The notes: generated from the letters alone by a model not told the origin. A DNA stretch of 64,000 bases from JBDHUW01 sp964642385 (GCA_964642385.1 CAZXON010000005.1:1-64000); one strand, 5' to 3'. Positions 1 to 8,993 are shown, numbered from the stretch's first letter. Translations and numbers: made by a program.

Positions 1-45
1 GTGAGCTGCTTTGATAATTTCAGATATATGTAATGACCGACGATA

Positions 46-492
46 TTAACGCTTTGACCATTTTGGTGCTTTTCTTGCTTTCTTCAAACCTGGTTTTTTC
101 CTTTCTTTTCCACGTGGGTCTCTTTTGAGAAGTTCATGTGGTTTAAGTTGTGCTCTTGTTTCTGGGCTATATGCAACCAACGCTCTTGCAAATCCAAGTT
201 TGATAGAATCTGCTTGTCAAGCCGTACCACCTGATGTTACTCTAATTTCAGCATCAAATTTATTTGCTAAATCTCCTCCGATTACAGTAAATGGCAACAT
301 AATTTCATACAAGAGATGATCGTGTCACATGAAATATTCTTTCAACGTGAGCTCTTTATCACCTTTTATGATAATATATTTTCCAGTTCCATTTGGGAAA
401 AGTTTAACTGATGCGGTTGCTGTTTTCCTTCTTCCGACTGCAAATGTATATTTAGAAGCTGATTTTCCAGCTATCGGTTTTGTAGTAGCCAT
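46..492 (-). CDS. rpsI: 30S ribosomal protein S9 (uS9)
   Basis: Small-subunit protein whose C-terminal tail reaches the P-site tRNA. The 148-residue reconstruction has the VGRRKTATA N-terminal block and the diagnostic ending ARKAPKWSKR. Two UGA codons are read as Gly, one in GGTAGQA, the family's conserved Gly-rich loop. It is the second gene of the usual rplM-rpsI pair; its ATG lies two bases past the rplM stop codon. It is complete (TAA stop). No Shine-Dalgarno is needed or visible because the ATG directly abuts the upstream gene. Confidence 0.96.
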
Positions 493-494
493 TC

Positions 495-944
495 CTAGTT
501 AATCTCGGTAGGATGTAAAAAATCGTATTTCGTAGATGCAGTAGTAAACATTTTTACTCTTTTCATCCTAATATCTCTCATTTTGTTTTTTGGTAACATA
601 CCTCTCACTGCGAACCACAACGGATCCATAGATTTCTTTTTTAGCATAACACCAAGCGTTTTACTCTTAACATTACCCTTGTACCCACTATATGTATAGT
701 AGAGTTTCTGAGATAACTTCTTTCCAGTAACAACAATCTTGTCTGCATTTTCTACAACAACAAAACCGCCACAATCTCGGAAATCACAATAGTGCGCTTC
801 ATTTTTCCCAATAAGAAGATCCGCAATAATAACTGCTAATTTCCCTAGTGTCTTGCCTTCTGCGTCTATCTTATACCACTTTCTTGTTTTTTCAAGATCA
901 GCTGGTTTTTTGTAGACTGTTTTATTCATTTCTATTGATGCCAT
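495..944 (-). CDS. rplM: 50S ribosomal protein L13 (uL13)
   Basis: Early-assembly large-subunit protein of 149 residues. It shows WYKIDAEGKTLGKLA, the SGYKGN block (SGYPGG in most bacteria) and AVRGMLPKN, all diagnostic for L13. No UGA codon is used, so it is intact under either code. It sits directly upstream of rpsI and about 35 bp downstream of rplQ, continuing the rpoA-rplQ cluster. The leader before ATG is AT-rich (TATATACCTATC) with no SD motif. Confidence 0.97.
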   Translation of the reverse strand: MASIEMNKTVYKKPADLEKTRKWYKIDAEGKTLGKLAVIIADLLIGKNEAHYCDFRDCGGFVVVENADKIVVTGKKLSQKLYYTYSGYKGNVKSKTLGVMLKKKSMDPLWFAVRGMLPKNKMRDIRMKRVKMFTTASTKYDFLHPTEIN

Positions 945-980
945 GATAGGTATATAATCAAATAATAAACAAAATATCTT

Positions 981-1373
981 TTACAAAATTCTCAAAAGTA
1001 TTTTTTCTGCACCGTCACCCATTCTATAACCAAGTTTGTATGATGCAACAAACCCAGATTTCTTGCCTGTTTGGCGAAGTCTAGGGATGATGTCACTGAT
1101 AACTTTTTTACCAGTTGCTTCATCAGCGATAGCTACCTTTACGAACCTAATCGCCTCTCTTCTTACATCTTTTTCGTCTTGATATTTATCAAACAACCCC
1201 AAGATATATGAAAAAAACGAATCTGCTTCAGCTTTGATAACCTTAGCTTTTTTTGAGGTTGTCGTCATATGTCCCTCTCTCACAAAATTTGTAAGCATAG
1301 TTTTGATGACATTTGATTTGGTTTGATATTCACCTAGGCGCATATCAATCATTTTGTTAACATGATGTCTCAT
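981..1373 (-). CDS. rplQ: 50S ribosomal protein L17 (bL17)
   Basis: 130-residue large-subunit protein. The N-terminus MRHHVNKMIDMRLGEY is the L17 counterpart of the MRH..GRKL.R block, and GYRMGDGAEKILLRIL near the C-terminus matches the R.GDGA....EL family ending. It lies directly after rpoA, the universal bacterial order. The 122 bp between rpoA and rplQ hold no gene. Confidence 0.95.
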   Translation of the reverse strand: MRHHVNKMIDMRLGEYQTKSNVIKTMLTNFVREGHMTTTSKKAKVIKAEADSFFSYILGLFDKYQDEKDVRREAIRFVKVAIADEATGKKVISDIIPRLRQTGKKSGFVASYKLGYRMGDGAEKILLRIL

Positions 1374-1495
1374 CGGTACTGTATAGTGTGTAATATAAAA
1401 GGTACGTTTAGTAGGTTTTTATGCTAATATGCCGAAAGCGAATAGCGCACGATCGGCAATTTAGGTTTCATCTACATCGGCAAGCTAATCATCAA

Positions 1496-2491
1496 TTATC
1501 CAGCAAGTGATTTACTGATATTTTGTAAAGCCGAATTGATTTCATCTATTGCCTTTTTCCCAAGTCATTTCATACTCAATAGTTCTACTTTCCTTTTTTT
1601 CTCTAAATCTTCAACATAGAGAATTGAGTTCTTGATAAGCGCATTTCTCGTTCTTTCACTCAATGGTAATGCATCAATAGGCATTGTTTTGATGTTCATC
1701 TCCTCAGGAAGTTTTTCTTTTTCCTCATAGAGTTCTTCAAGTTGGATAAATGCAGATTCATCTACATATATATCTTCAAAAACGAATAATTTAGCATAAG
1801 AAGCCAAAACTTCACCAGCGAACGCTAGGAACTCTTTTGGAGAAATGTTCTCATATTTTGATTGTATTTCAAGAATCAAACTGTCTTTTAGTCCTCCTTG
1901 GAAGTCGTCGATAACCTCGCGAACATCATATTTTACATATTCTACTGCCTTGAAGTCATTATCGATAAGAAGCACATTTACATCACCCTCTGCATCTTTT
2001 TCATCACGTCTTCTTAGGAAATCTACGCTATAATATCCATATCCTTTCTCTACTCTCATATCAAAGATCAATTCTGTACTTGGGTCTGATATTTCACACA
2101 AGATAGCTTCTGGATTGATAATTTCTACTCATGAAGGTAATTTAAGATCTGCTCCTGTAAATACACGGTTGCCTTTCCATTTTTGAGGAAGCCACTGAAG
2201 GGATTCTACTTTATCTGATACATCAAAACGTAATTTTTTGAAATTTTGCATAATATCGATCACTGACTCTTTGATTCCATCTATGACATGATACTCGTGT
2301 GAAACTCCTTTTATCTTCATAGCAGTTATAGCACCTCAGATATTGTATCCTAGGATTGCTCTTCTTAATGCGTTACCGAGTGTGTGTCCAAATCCTCTAG
2401 GCACAAACTGTAATTCAAATTTCATCGTTTTGTCATCAATTGGAGTTGTAATAACTTTTGGAGAACCAATGTACTTTTGTATATCCAACAT
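1496..2491 (-). CDS. rpoA: RNA polymerase alpha subunit
   Basis: Alpha subunit, 331 residues, which dimerises to start RNA polymerase assembly and contacts UP elements and activators through its C-terminal domain. The N-terminal domain begins MLDIQKYIGSPKV and contains PRGFGHTLGNALRRAIL, the canonical dimerisation motif. The C-terminal domain carries LPLSERTRNALIKNSI and then KGLGKKAIDEI, the HhH-like DNA-binding region. Three UGA codons supply glycine (NIG-AITA, LPSG-VEII, SMKG-LGKK); under the standard code the gene would break into four pieces. It lies between rpsD and rplQ in the usual order. Confidence 0.97.
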
Positions 2492-2526
2492 GGAGAACCA
2501 CAATAAAAAATAAAAGTTTTTGTTTA

Positions 2527-3144
2527 TTATGCTCTTGCGTAAAACTCAATTACTTTCAATACATCAGCCTGCGTTTGTAATTCTTCAACATCTGGCAAAG
2601 TAAGTACTTCCACTGTTTTGTCTGCTTTGTTTACTTTTAACCAAGCAAGATCAGTATTAGCATGAGAGAAAGCGTTTTCATACAAAGATGATTTCGCAAC
2701 CTTTGGTCTCAAAGAAAAAACATCCTTTTCGTTTACGAAGTATGATGGTACATTATGCTTTTGACCATTAAGAAGAAAGTGCCCATGAGTAACCATTTGT
2801 CTAGCTTGCATAATTGTATTTGCAAGACCAGCCTTAAAGATCACAGCATCAAGTCTTCTTTCTAGAAATTGAAGAAGCACCTTATCGTGTCCTAGTGACT
2901 TGTTTTTAGCATAACGAGATGCCGTCACTTTCACAAGTTTAGCAAACGGCTTCTCTGCCATACCATAGGTTCTCTTTAGAACTTGCTTGTTTCTCAATAG
3001 CTTTCCATATTCAGAAAGTCTAGGCATTGTACTTCCGTGTTGTCCAGGAATACCTCTCCTTTTTTTAACATCATATTTGTCAGAACCAAATATATTAACT
3101 CCTTCTCTCCTGACAATTTTATATTTTGGTCATGTATACCTCAT
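2527..3144 (-). CDS. rpsD: 30S ribosomal protein S4 (uS4)
   Basis: Primary 16S-binding protein, 205 residues. The start MRYTGPKYKIVRREG (Gly from UGA) matches the S4 start MARYTGPK..R..RR. The RNA-binding S4 domain carries FLERRLDAVIFKAG and ARQMVTHGHFLLNG, the family signature. The ATG at 3142-3144 is chosen because it restores the whole N-terminal block lost under the standard code. The leader is AT-rich and has no SD. Confidence 0.97.
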
Positions 3145-3180
3145 GAATTACGTAACAGTAAAAGTATAAAGAATTTATAA

Positions 3181-3570
3181 TTACATTCTCTTTGGTCTGA
3201 TACCCTTGCATCCACCGAATTGGAGTGGCGTAGCTTCTTTTATGTATGTGATATCTATTAAGCCAATATCATTGATAGCTTTGAAAACGCCATCTCTTCC
3301 CATACCGATACCTCTAAAGATAATTCCACACTCTTTCAATCCTACATCATCTTTTGCAATTTTCAAAAGACTTCTTGCTAGAACTTCAGCAGCGTATGGA
3401 GTATTTTCCTTAGCACCTTTAAATCCAACATTTCCTGTACCGTTACCCAAGATTTTGTTTCCACTTTCGTCTGTGAGTGTGATTACAGTGTTGTTCTCAG
3501 AAGTATGCACATGGAGAACTCCTTTGCTCATTTTGGGATACTTCTTTTTCTTTGCGACTTTTTCAGCCAT
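3181..3570 (-). CDS. rpsK: 30S ribosomal protein S11 (uS11)
   Basis: Platform protein contacting the mRNA exit site, 129 residues. It has GVLHVHTSENNTVITLTD, GFKGAKENTPYAAEVLA and ends CKGIRPKRM, which is standard for S11. I chose the ATG giving MAEKVAKKKK rather than an upstream in-frame ATG, because the upstream nine residues are outside the family's usual N-terminus. No UGA is used. It lies between rpsM and rpsD. Confidence 0.96.
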   Translation of the reverse strand: MAEKVAKKKKYPKMSKGVLHVHTSENNTVITLTDESGNKILGNGTGNVGFKGAKENTPYAAEVLARSLLKIAKDDVGLKECGIIFRGIGMGRDGVFKAINDIGLIDITYIKEATPLQFGGCKGIRPKRM

Positions 3571-3627
3571 TATGATAAACGATGAATAAATAAACAATTA
3601 TAATTATGTACAAATATCGTTACAGAT

Positions 3628-4002
3628 TTATTTCTTGAGTACTGGTCTTACTCTTGATCTACCAAGGAGTTTTTTTGCAGTTCTCGCGTTCTTCCTTGTG
3701 CTTTGTCATCTCACTGGAAGCCCGAGATTGTGCCTCATTCACTTATAACTCTTGATTTCCTTTAACCTTTTGATGAAAGCATTTGTCTCTCTTTTAAGGT
3801 CATTTTCAAGACTCATATCTTTGAGCACATCAACAATCTTCTTTTCCTCTTCCGGAGAAATATCTTTCACTTTTTTGAAAGGATCAATACCAACCTTTTC
3901 AAGGATTTCTTTAGATTTTGGACGTCCAATTCCATAGACTGATGTAAGCCCAATCCAAATATTTTTTGCATCTGGTATTACGTGTCATTGAATTCTTAAC
4001 AT
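3628..4002 (-). CDS. rpsM: 30S ribosomal protein S13 (uS13)
   Basis: Head protein bridging to the 50S (B1 contacts), 124 residues. It begins MLRIQGHVIPDAKN, has LTSVYGIGRPKSKEIL (helix-hairpin-helix) and YKGMRHNLGLPVRGQSTRKN, the S13 signature, followed by NARTAKK. UGA encodes the Gly of IQGHVIP and other conserved glycines in the signature, so the gene is invisible under the standard code. Start ATG at 4000-4002; upstream TATACGT has no SD. Confidence 0.95.
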
Positions 4003-4030
4003 ACGTATAGTACAAATAGATATATAAAAA

Positions 4031-4144
4031 TTATCCTTGTCTTTGTTTATGCTTTACATTTTCACAAATTACAAGAGTTTTTCCGTGTCTCTTGATAATT
4101 TTACACTTAATGCACATTTTTTTTACAGCTGATCTAACTTTCAT
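4031..4144 (-). CDS. rpmJ: 50S ribosomal protein L36 (bL36)
   Basis: 37-residue zinc-ribbon protein. MKVRSAVKKMCIKCKIIKR and a second half with CENVKHKQRQG match bL36. In the metal site, C-x2-C is followed by one later Cys, and a His near the end completes the usual three-Cys/one-His set. The reading frame stays open upstream of the ATG, but that stretch is the infA 3' end in another frame. Order infA-rpmJ-rpsM is as in most bacteria. Confidence 0.95.
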   Translation of the reverse strand: MKVRSAVKKMCIKCKIIKRHGKTLVICENVKHKQRQG

Positions 4145-4181
4145 TGCAGTCTCATTATAGAATGATAAAGACATGTAGTAT

Positions 4182-4553
4182 TTATTTTTTAAATCCTTGA
4201 TGATGGAACTTACGTCCGCGATTTTGGCCACGGTTTTGTGAGTTTGTCACTCAAGGCTGGTGTATTCCTGCAGGTGGTTGATTGCTTGGTCACGTCGCAT
4301 CGGCTCAAGATCATGGTGCTTGTTTTTTCTGGTTATGTCTGTAGATAATGCGTCATTTTTTGATATCGTATGGATTTAACTCAACGTCTACGAAGTCGCC
4401 GGGCAAGACACTGATTCTGTGGAGATTTTTCATCTTTCCAGATAGTGTTGCTGTTACATCCATAGAATAATCCTCTAGCCACACTCTATATCACCCTGGG
4501 CCAAGGTTTTCTTTTACTTCTCCCACAACAACGATTGCGTCGTCTTTAGGCAT
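4182..4553 (-). CDS. infA: Translation initiation factor IF-1 with a long C-terminal tail
   Basis: IF-1 is an S1-like OB fold that blocks the ribosomal A site. Residues 1 to about 72 fit the family (VVVGEVKENLGPGGYRV, SGKMKNLHRISVLPGDFV, KGRIIYR). The family usually ends there at 70-75 residues; this protein runs to 123, with a tail rich in Q, N, G, P and H, probably disordered. Six UGA codons read as Gly, three in the tail. Its ATG overlaps the rplU stop by 8 bp, so it is probably translationally coupled. The tail stays in frame up to a TAA just before rpmJ, so it is not an annotation artefact of one missed stop. Confidence 0.92.
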
Positions 4554-4866
4554 GGAGTGCAATTTCTTTAATAACTAAAGTTGTTTGCAAAGGTCTAAAT
4601 CCAATATTCCTTTCATATCTGTTTTTTCTTCTAAACTTGAGTACACGAATTTTCTCTCCTTTTTCTGTACCTACATTTTCCGCGCTTACTGTAACACCAG
4701 TCAAAACAGGCGTCCCAACAGCTACGTGAGATCCATCTTCTTCAAACACAGCAAGAACTTCAAATTCATTGAACTCTTTTGCATCTGATCAAACACTATC
4801 AACAACAATTTTTGTCCCTTTTGTTACGATATATTGATGTCATTTTAACTGAACAACAGCGTACAT
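4546..4866 (-). CDS. rplU: 50S ribosomal protein L21 (bL21)
   Basis: 106-residue large-subunit protein. It begins MYAVVQLKGHQYIVTKGTKI (the L21 start MYAVI..GGKQY.V..G) and contains the central GTPVLTGVTVSAEN and the KFRRKNRYERNIGFRPLQT signature. UGA supplies Gly in QLKGHQY and again at VGSDAKE. Its partner rpmA (L27), usual in other bacteria, is not next to it; infA follows instead, overlapping by 8 bp. Confidence 0.94.
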
Positions 4867-4888
4867 GGTTATTATTTTTCATTAAAAA

Positions 4889-5152
4889 CTAAACAATTTT
4901 CCCTAATTGAGCAAGCATAGCGTATTTCGCTTTTGATTTTTTGTAAGCGAGAGAAACCAATGCTCTTGTTCTTTTATATCTTCTTGCACTAGGAAACCTA
5001 TATTCCACAAATTTTCTATACCACTTCGTGCCATAATGCTTTTGCTTCTTTGCTGTGTCAAGCAAACGAGAAGTCCAAAGCTCTTTTTTGTAAAAAGCTA
5101 TAAGTCTTTCATTTGTGTTAAGTTCTCCTGTTCTGTAGATGGTGAATCACAT
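4889..5152 (-). CDS. Small basic protein, possibly bS21-like
   Basis: Uncertain. An 87-residue, Lys/Arg/Tyr-rich protein starting MGFTIYRTGELNTNERLIA (Gly from UGA). The stretch RLIAFYKKELWTSRLLDTAK followed by KQKHYGTKWYRK resembles the layout of bS21 (helix with F.K......L...RKR.YYEKP), but the match is loose and the C-terminal 40 residues are extra. It lies between tRNA-Leu and rplU in a ribosomal-protein operon, and its composition fits an rRNA-binding protein. It could also be a lineage-specific ribosomal protein. Confidence 0.6.
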
Positions 5153-5182
5153 GGATACAAATAATAACGGTTTAAATAAGAT

Positions 5183-5266
5183 TGCCTGGAACCGGAATCG
5201 AACCGGTACGGGGTTAAGCCCGACGGATTTTAAGTCCGTTGCGTCTACCTGTTCCGCCATCCAGGC
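5183..5266 (-). tRNA. tRNA-Leu (UAA)
   Basis: Class II tRNA with a long variable arm. Acceptor GCCTGGA pairs with the 3' strand, the T arm has GGTTCGA-type sequence, and the anticodon loop CTTAAAA gives anticodon UAA. It is inside the infC-rplT / rplU cluster on the same strand, so it is probably co-transcribed and processed out. Confidence 0.93.
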
Positions 5267-5324
5267 GTTTTTTGTTGTCTAGATTTTGCATTGTAACAGA
5301 CAACAAGGTAGATTTTTTATTCTT

Positions 5325-5672
5325 TTATTTTACTATTTCATCATACAATTTATCAAACGCCTGTGGGAACAACACTGCGATGTTTGAAAGCACTTTCCTG
5401 TTCAAAGCAATTCACTTTTTGTTCATAGTCCCAATAAATTGAGAGTAGTTAGAATTGCGTTGTTGTGCGAGAGCAGATATTCTCTCAATCCAAAGTTGTC
5501 TAAAGTCTCTCTTTTTTAATTTTCTAGAAACATATGCATGCTGTCCTTGTTTCACAAGAGCCAGTCTAACTTGCTTATATAAGTTACCTCTTCCCAACCT
5601 AAATCCTTTTGCGCGCTCGATAAATGATTTATGTCTAGCGTGTCTTTGTAGTCCATTTTTAACTCTTACCAT
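5325..5672 (-). CDS. rplT: 50S ribosomal protein L20 (bL20)
   Basis: Early-assembly 23S-binding protein, 115 residues. MVRVKNGLQRHARHKSFIER, AKGFRLGRGNLY, and RDFRQLWIERISA are the L20 blocks. The C-terminal NKKGIALNRKVLSNIAV is only reached by reading a UGA as Gly (KKAGIELNRK in relatives). It follows rpmI with a 4-bp gap in the infC-rpmI-rplT operon; L20 autoregulates this operon in other bacteria, but no such leader was identified here. Confidence 0.96.
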
Positions 5673-5676
5673 GGTA

Positions 5677-5880
5677 TTATCTTACACTATGAGGAAGTAA
5701 AGCTTTGATTCTCTTTTTTTGTGTAACAGAAAGGAGCTTACCTGTTTTAGCGTGTTTTGTAGCTCTTTTTTTGTTTGTTAAAAGATGATTCTTGCATGAT
5801 TTATCATGAACGAATTTATTTGCTTTTGTTACTCTAAATCTTTTTGCTGCACCTTTATGCGTTTTTCCTATTCACGCCAT
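5677..5880 (-). CDS. rpmI: 50S ribosomal protein L35 (bL35)
   Basis: 67-residue basic protein. MAGIGKTHKGAAKRFRVT and KSCKNHLLTNKKRATK match L35 (K...HKGAAKRF..T, SH.L..KS.K.KR.LR). The third codon is UGA, read as Gly, which would abolish the gene under the standard code. It sits between infC (7 bp upstream) and rplT (4 bp downstream). Confidence 0.94.
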
Positions 5881-5886
5881 CGTACT

Positions 5887-6627
5887 TTATTTGACTTTAG
5901 GGAGTAAAAATAATGATATTCAATTTGCTTCCTGTTTTACGCCTTGTGATTTTCAGATCAACTCAAGCGTTTGTTCTATACCTTTAAGCCTTTCAATCAC
6001 TTTATCAGCGAATATCCTCTCTCTTCACTTCAATCTCACCGAAAACCTAACAGCATATCAATCTTCCAAGAACTCTTCAGCTTTTTTTACTTTGAGAGCA
6101 AGATCATTTTCACCTATTGTATAAGAGAGTTTTACTTCTTTGTTTCATTTCGCTTTCTGCGTCTTTTTCTTCTCTCTTTCATCTTTTTGTTTATCGTACA
6201 TATATTTTCCATAATCAACTATTTTTGCAGTACAGATCATATCAATAGGATTGTATGCAACCTGTACAAGATCAAGTCCTTGTGAAGCCGCACGACGAAG
6301 TGCCTCATCTCTGGAGAGAACTCAAGCTTTTTCTCCTGATTCATCTACAAGAAGAACCTTGGGTGCTTTGATCATATCATTTATATAGACCATTCTTTGC
6401 TCATTTCTTCATTGTCACTGCTGACGAGAACCTGATTGCGGGCGTGAAGTCGCTTGTGGACGATCACCTTGCGCCGAGGTGCTTCCTTGTGGACGTGCGC
6501 CTTGTGTAGGACGATTTCACGAAGAAAATCCTCATGATTGACCTGGGCGCGCTCCTTGCGGAGGACGGCTTCCCTGTTGAGGGCGTTGTCCTGAAGAATG
6601 GAATGGTTTGTTTTGAATTGGAGCCAT
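5887..6627 (-). CDS. infC: Translation initiation factor IF-3 with N-terminal Q/P/G/R-rich extension
   Basis: IF-3 checks the start codon and prevents subunit re-association. The core starts near residue 75 (RMVYINDMIKAPKVLLVDE), goes through AASQGLDLVQVAYNPIDM and the linker KIVDYGKYMYDKQK, and ends with the C-terminal domain containing LSYTIGENDLALKVKKAEEF. The first ~75 residues are a low-complexity extension built of Gln, Pro, Gly, Arg and Ser (for example QRPQQGSRPPQGARPGQ). It is in frame with the core, and the only upstream ATG that opens the whole frame is the one chosen, at 6625-6627. Total 246 residues against about 175 usually. Many UGA codons lie in both parts. Confidence 0.93.
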
Positions 6628-6656
6628 AAACACAAATGATAATAAATACTTTGAAT

Positions 6657-6731
6657 CACTCCCGGCGGGATTCGAACCCGCGATCTTTGGAATGAGAATC
6701 CAATATCCTGGACCGACTAGACGACGAGAGC
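6657..6731 (-). tRNA. tRNA-Glu (CUC)
   Basis: Cloverleaf with acceptor GCTCTCG paired to CGGGAGT (two G-U pairs), a clean T arm around GGTTCGAATCC, and anticodon stem TTGGA/TCCAA enclosing TTCTCAT, giving anticodon CUC. It lies five bases downstream of tRNA-Arg and just upstream of infC. Confidence 0.9.
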
Positions 6732-6736
6732 AAACA

Positions 6737-6809
6737 TACCCCAGGATGGATTCGAACCATCAACCTACAGCTTAGAAGGCGGTTGCTCTATCCATTGAGC
6801 TACTGGAGC
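6737..6809 (-). tRNA. tRNA-Arg (UCU)
   Basis: Acceptor GCTCCAG pairs with CTGGGGT, D stem GCTC/GAGC, T arm GATGG-TTCGAAT-CCATC. The anticodon loop CTTCTAA gives UCU. The anticodon stem has one apparent mismatch (position 29-41, C opposite U). First gene after the promoter at 7049-7076. Confidence 0.88.
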
Positions 6810-7042
6810 ATAGAAAGATATAGTGTCTATCGTCATCTGATTGTCGTGGATATTTCTTATTTAACTTTCTCGTGCAAACAAAAAAAACTTCAAAGAGTTC
6901 TTTTCTTGAGGGAAAATAAAAATAAGACGATGTTGTAATGACCGAGATAGTGAGTCATTGTCTGCGACAATGTGGCGTATACGAAAGCCGTATTACCTAC
7001 TCTCTATAAATATTTAGTGACGGTTCACTCATGTGAGTCGTT
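6810..7042 (-). ncRNA. Structured leader or small RNA between promoter and tRNA-Arg
   Basis: No gene. On the minus strand, downstream of the strong promoter at 7049-7076, this stretch holds two good hairpins: CATTGTC-TGC-GACAATG near 6953-6970 and ATACG-AAAGC-CGTAT just beside it. Farther on there is a run of eight Ts (plus-strand As near 6879-6887) after a weak stem. It could be a processed small RNA ending at the T run, or a long leader cut off when the tRNAs mature. The similar promoter at 63557-63584 also leaves about 230 bp before its first tRNA. Confidence 0.35.
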
Positions 7043-7048
7043 CGATAT

Positions 7049-7076
7049 ATCATATATATCCTGGATGTAATTGCAA
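7049..7076 (-). promoter_or_regulatory. Promoter of the tRNA-Arg/infC cluster
   Basis: On the minus strand: TCTCTTGCAAT with -35 TTGCAA (7071-7076), a 16-bp spacer, and -10 TATGAT (7049-7054). The extended -35 block and the spacer length are shared with the promoters at 32525, 48854 and 63557. Confidence 0.7.
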
Positions 7077-7147
7077 GAGAAAATTTGCAAAGGATAAAGC
7101 GATTTTTGCTTTTTTCTATTACATGAGTATAATTAGAGGATATTTAT

Positions 7148-8187
7148 ATGGATATGTATTTAAGAAAAACGATGCGAAGCACGATATATTATAAACTGAA
7201 AAACAAAAATTTTGCAAAAAAATCAGGACGACTACCCTTGTTGATATTTTTTTTTGGACTTATATTTTGTCTATGCATTCAAGGTAATGCACAATGAAGA
7301 ACAACGACTGTAACCTTTACAATACTCCCATGAACTGGAAGTATAACTACTGGGAACATAACAACAGGGAATATAACAACAGGGAACATAACAACCGGAA
7401 GCATAACAACCGGAAGCACAACAACAGGGAATATAACAACAGGGAACATAACAACAGGGAATATAACAACAGGGAATATAACAACAGGGAATATAACAAC
7501 AGGGAATATAACAACAGNNNNNNNNNNNNNNNNNNNNNNNNNNNNNNNNNNNNNNNNNNNNNNNNNNNNNNNNNNNNNNNNNNNNNNNNNNNNNNNNNNN
7601 NNNNNNNNNNNNNNNNNATAACAACAGGGAATATAACAACAGGGAATATAACAACAGGGAATATAACAACAGGGAATATGGCTACTGGGAAGACAACAAT
7701 AGGGAATATTACAATGGCCACAGGGGTGTTAGCTTCTTTGAATGGAGTACATACTGGTGCAACAGAAAATCTGCCTAGTGAGAACAATCAACTTATTGAT
7801 GTTAACAGCTCAAACACAAAAAGCGAAACAACCACCTATCCGCCAGCTTCAGGAAAGCCCGACGGGAAGAAATTAGATAGAATAATAAATAAATTTGATT
7901 GAACCATAGCCAAAAAAAACGCTGAAATTGAACTAGCAACCGAAAAACAAAACACAAAAACACCAATAGAAAATATTGTAGATGCTTGAAAAACACACAT
8001 ACCCTATCCTTTAATATTACAGAAAAATTTATGGATACATAATGCAGATTGAATGGTTGGTCTATGCACACAGAACATATACACTCAAAAGTGTTTTAAT
8101 TATGCATCAGTTATATGTACAAGTAGATATCAATTTCCACAATTTTTTAAACTTGCAGATAACATATTGTATACGATTAAATTCTAA
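7148..8187 (+). CDS. Secreted ITTGN-repeat protein (contains assembly gap)
   Basis: Not a known family. The N-terminus is basic (MDMYLRKTMRSTIYYKLKN) and is followed by a hydrophobic segment LLIFFFGLIFCLCIQGNAQG, a likely signal peptide. After TTTVTFTILPGTGS come tandem pentapeptides ITTGN (variants ITTGS, STTTGN) encoded by a 15-bp DNA repeat. A 100-N gap interrupts the repeat, so true length and copy number are unknown and the frame across the Ns is not preserved in these coordinates. After the repeat comes a non-repetitive C-terminal region (about 150 residues) with KPDGKKLDRIINKFDG and several Cys. UGA is read as Gly four or more times. Thr/Asn-rich regular repeats suggest a beta-helical or filamentous surface protein. 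Confidence 0.75.
7343..7725 (+). repeat. 15-bp tandem repeat encoding ITTGN
   Basis: Unit ATAACAACAGGGAAT. About 11 to 12 units are seen before the gap, some with point variants (GGAAGC, GGGAAC), and four near-perfect plus a few degenerate units after it. The 15-bp period keeps the reading frame, so slippage would change protein length by five residues per unit without frameshift. Confidence 0.92.
7518..7617. other. Assembly gap (100 N)
   Basis: Exactly 100 Ns, so a scaffold placeholder rather than a measured length. It falls inside the 15-bp repeat, which probably broke the assembly. Confidence 0.99.
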
Positions 8188-8414
8188 CACCAAAATAATA
8201 ACTTTACAGCTGTATCATACCATACGGAATCCCCCGATCGGTACCCTTTCTTTAACGCAAACCCAAAAGGGTAAGCGCTTCTGCTATTAGAAAACATAAA
8301 AAATCATCTTTTTTTTGACAAAAGTCAAAAAAGATATACAATAAGATGTCACAAAAAAGTTAAAAAAAGTAAATATACGCATCTAAAAAAATCTTTATTC
8401 TCTACTTAAAACAA

Positions 8415-8993
8415 ATGGTTACAAAACAGAATCGATGAAAAATGTTAGTGCTAAGCATCTTATCTATTAGCGTTTTAGGAGGCGTTGCTTTGGGTGCAAC
8501 CACACTAGTAAATATGCAGATTATTTCATGAACAACAACAATTGGTTCACCAACAGCGTTATCATTTTCAACTTCGCTTATTGCATCAAGTAGTGAGCAA
8601 ACTCTAGAACAAGCTTTTAGTGGAGCAAATGATTATTTTTTTGTACAAGACCTAAAAGGTACTGATCCATGATATTCAACAACACTACAACTATCAGGCG
8701 CTCTTACTGCAGGAAGCAACACAATACCAACCGCAAATGTCTATTTCAAAACACTTTCAGCCACTCCTGATTTTTTATCAGGAACTGTAAATCCTAGAGT
8801 TGTTTTGGATGCCGCAGCAGTAAGTTATCAAAATCTTTCAGCCGCAAGAACGTTTATTTTGAGAGCAAATGCCGCAAATAGTTGAGTTATAGGAAAATAT
8901 GGTTCTAAGGTGTCTTTAAGAATTGATGTGCCCGCGTGGCAAGCCATAGGTACATACTCTACTAACTTAGTATATACGCTTATTGAAAATTAA
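8415..8993 (+). CDS. Secreted WxL-like surface protein
   Basis: 192 residues starting MVTKQNRGKMLVLSILSISV, with a hydrophobic signal segment ending VALGATT. The rest resembles WxL-type extracellular domains: FFVQDLKGTDPGYSTTLQLSG (WxL proteins: W.V.D.RG...GW.L) near residue 75, and the C-terminal GTYSTNLVYTLIEN (WxL: AG.YT..LTWTL). Aromatic Y takes the place of the Trp in both positions. WxL domains bind peptidoglycan in Firmicutes and occur with DUF916 membrane proteins; here a DUF916-like gene is convergent, 12 bp away. Four UGA codons read as Gly. Family assignment rests on motif layout only. Confidence 0.7.

Noticed and set aside
7343..7725. CRISPR array
   Set aside because: Units are 15 bp with no spacers, and encode a regular pentapeptide in frame.
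8225..8290. c-di-GMP (GEMM) riboswitch
   Set aside because: AACGCAAACCC and a short stem look similar, but the conserved core and the GNRA-tetraloop receptor are absent.
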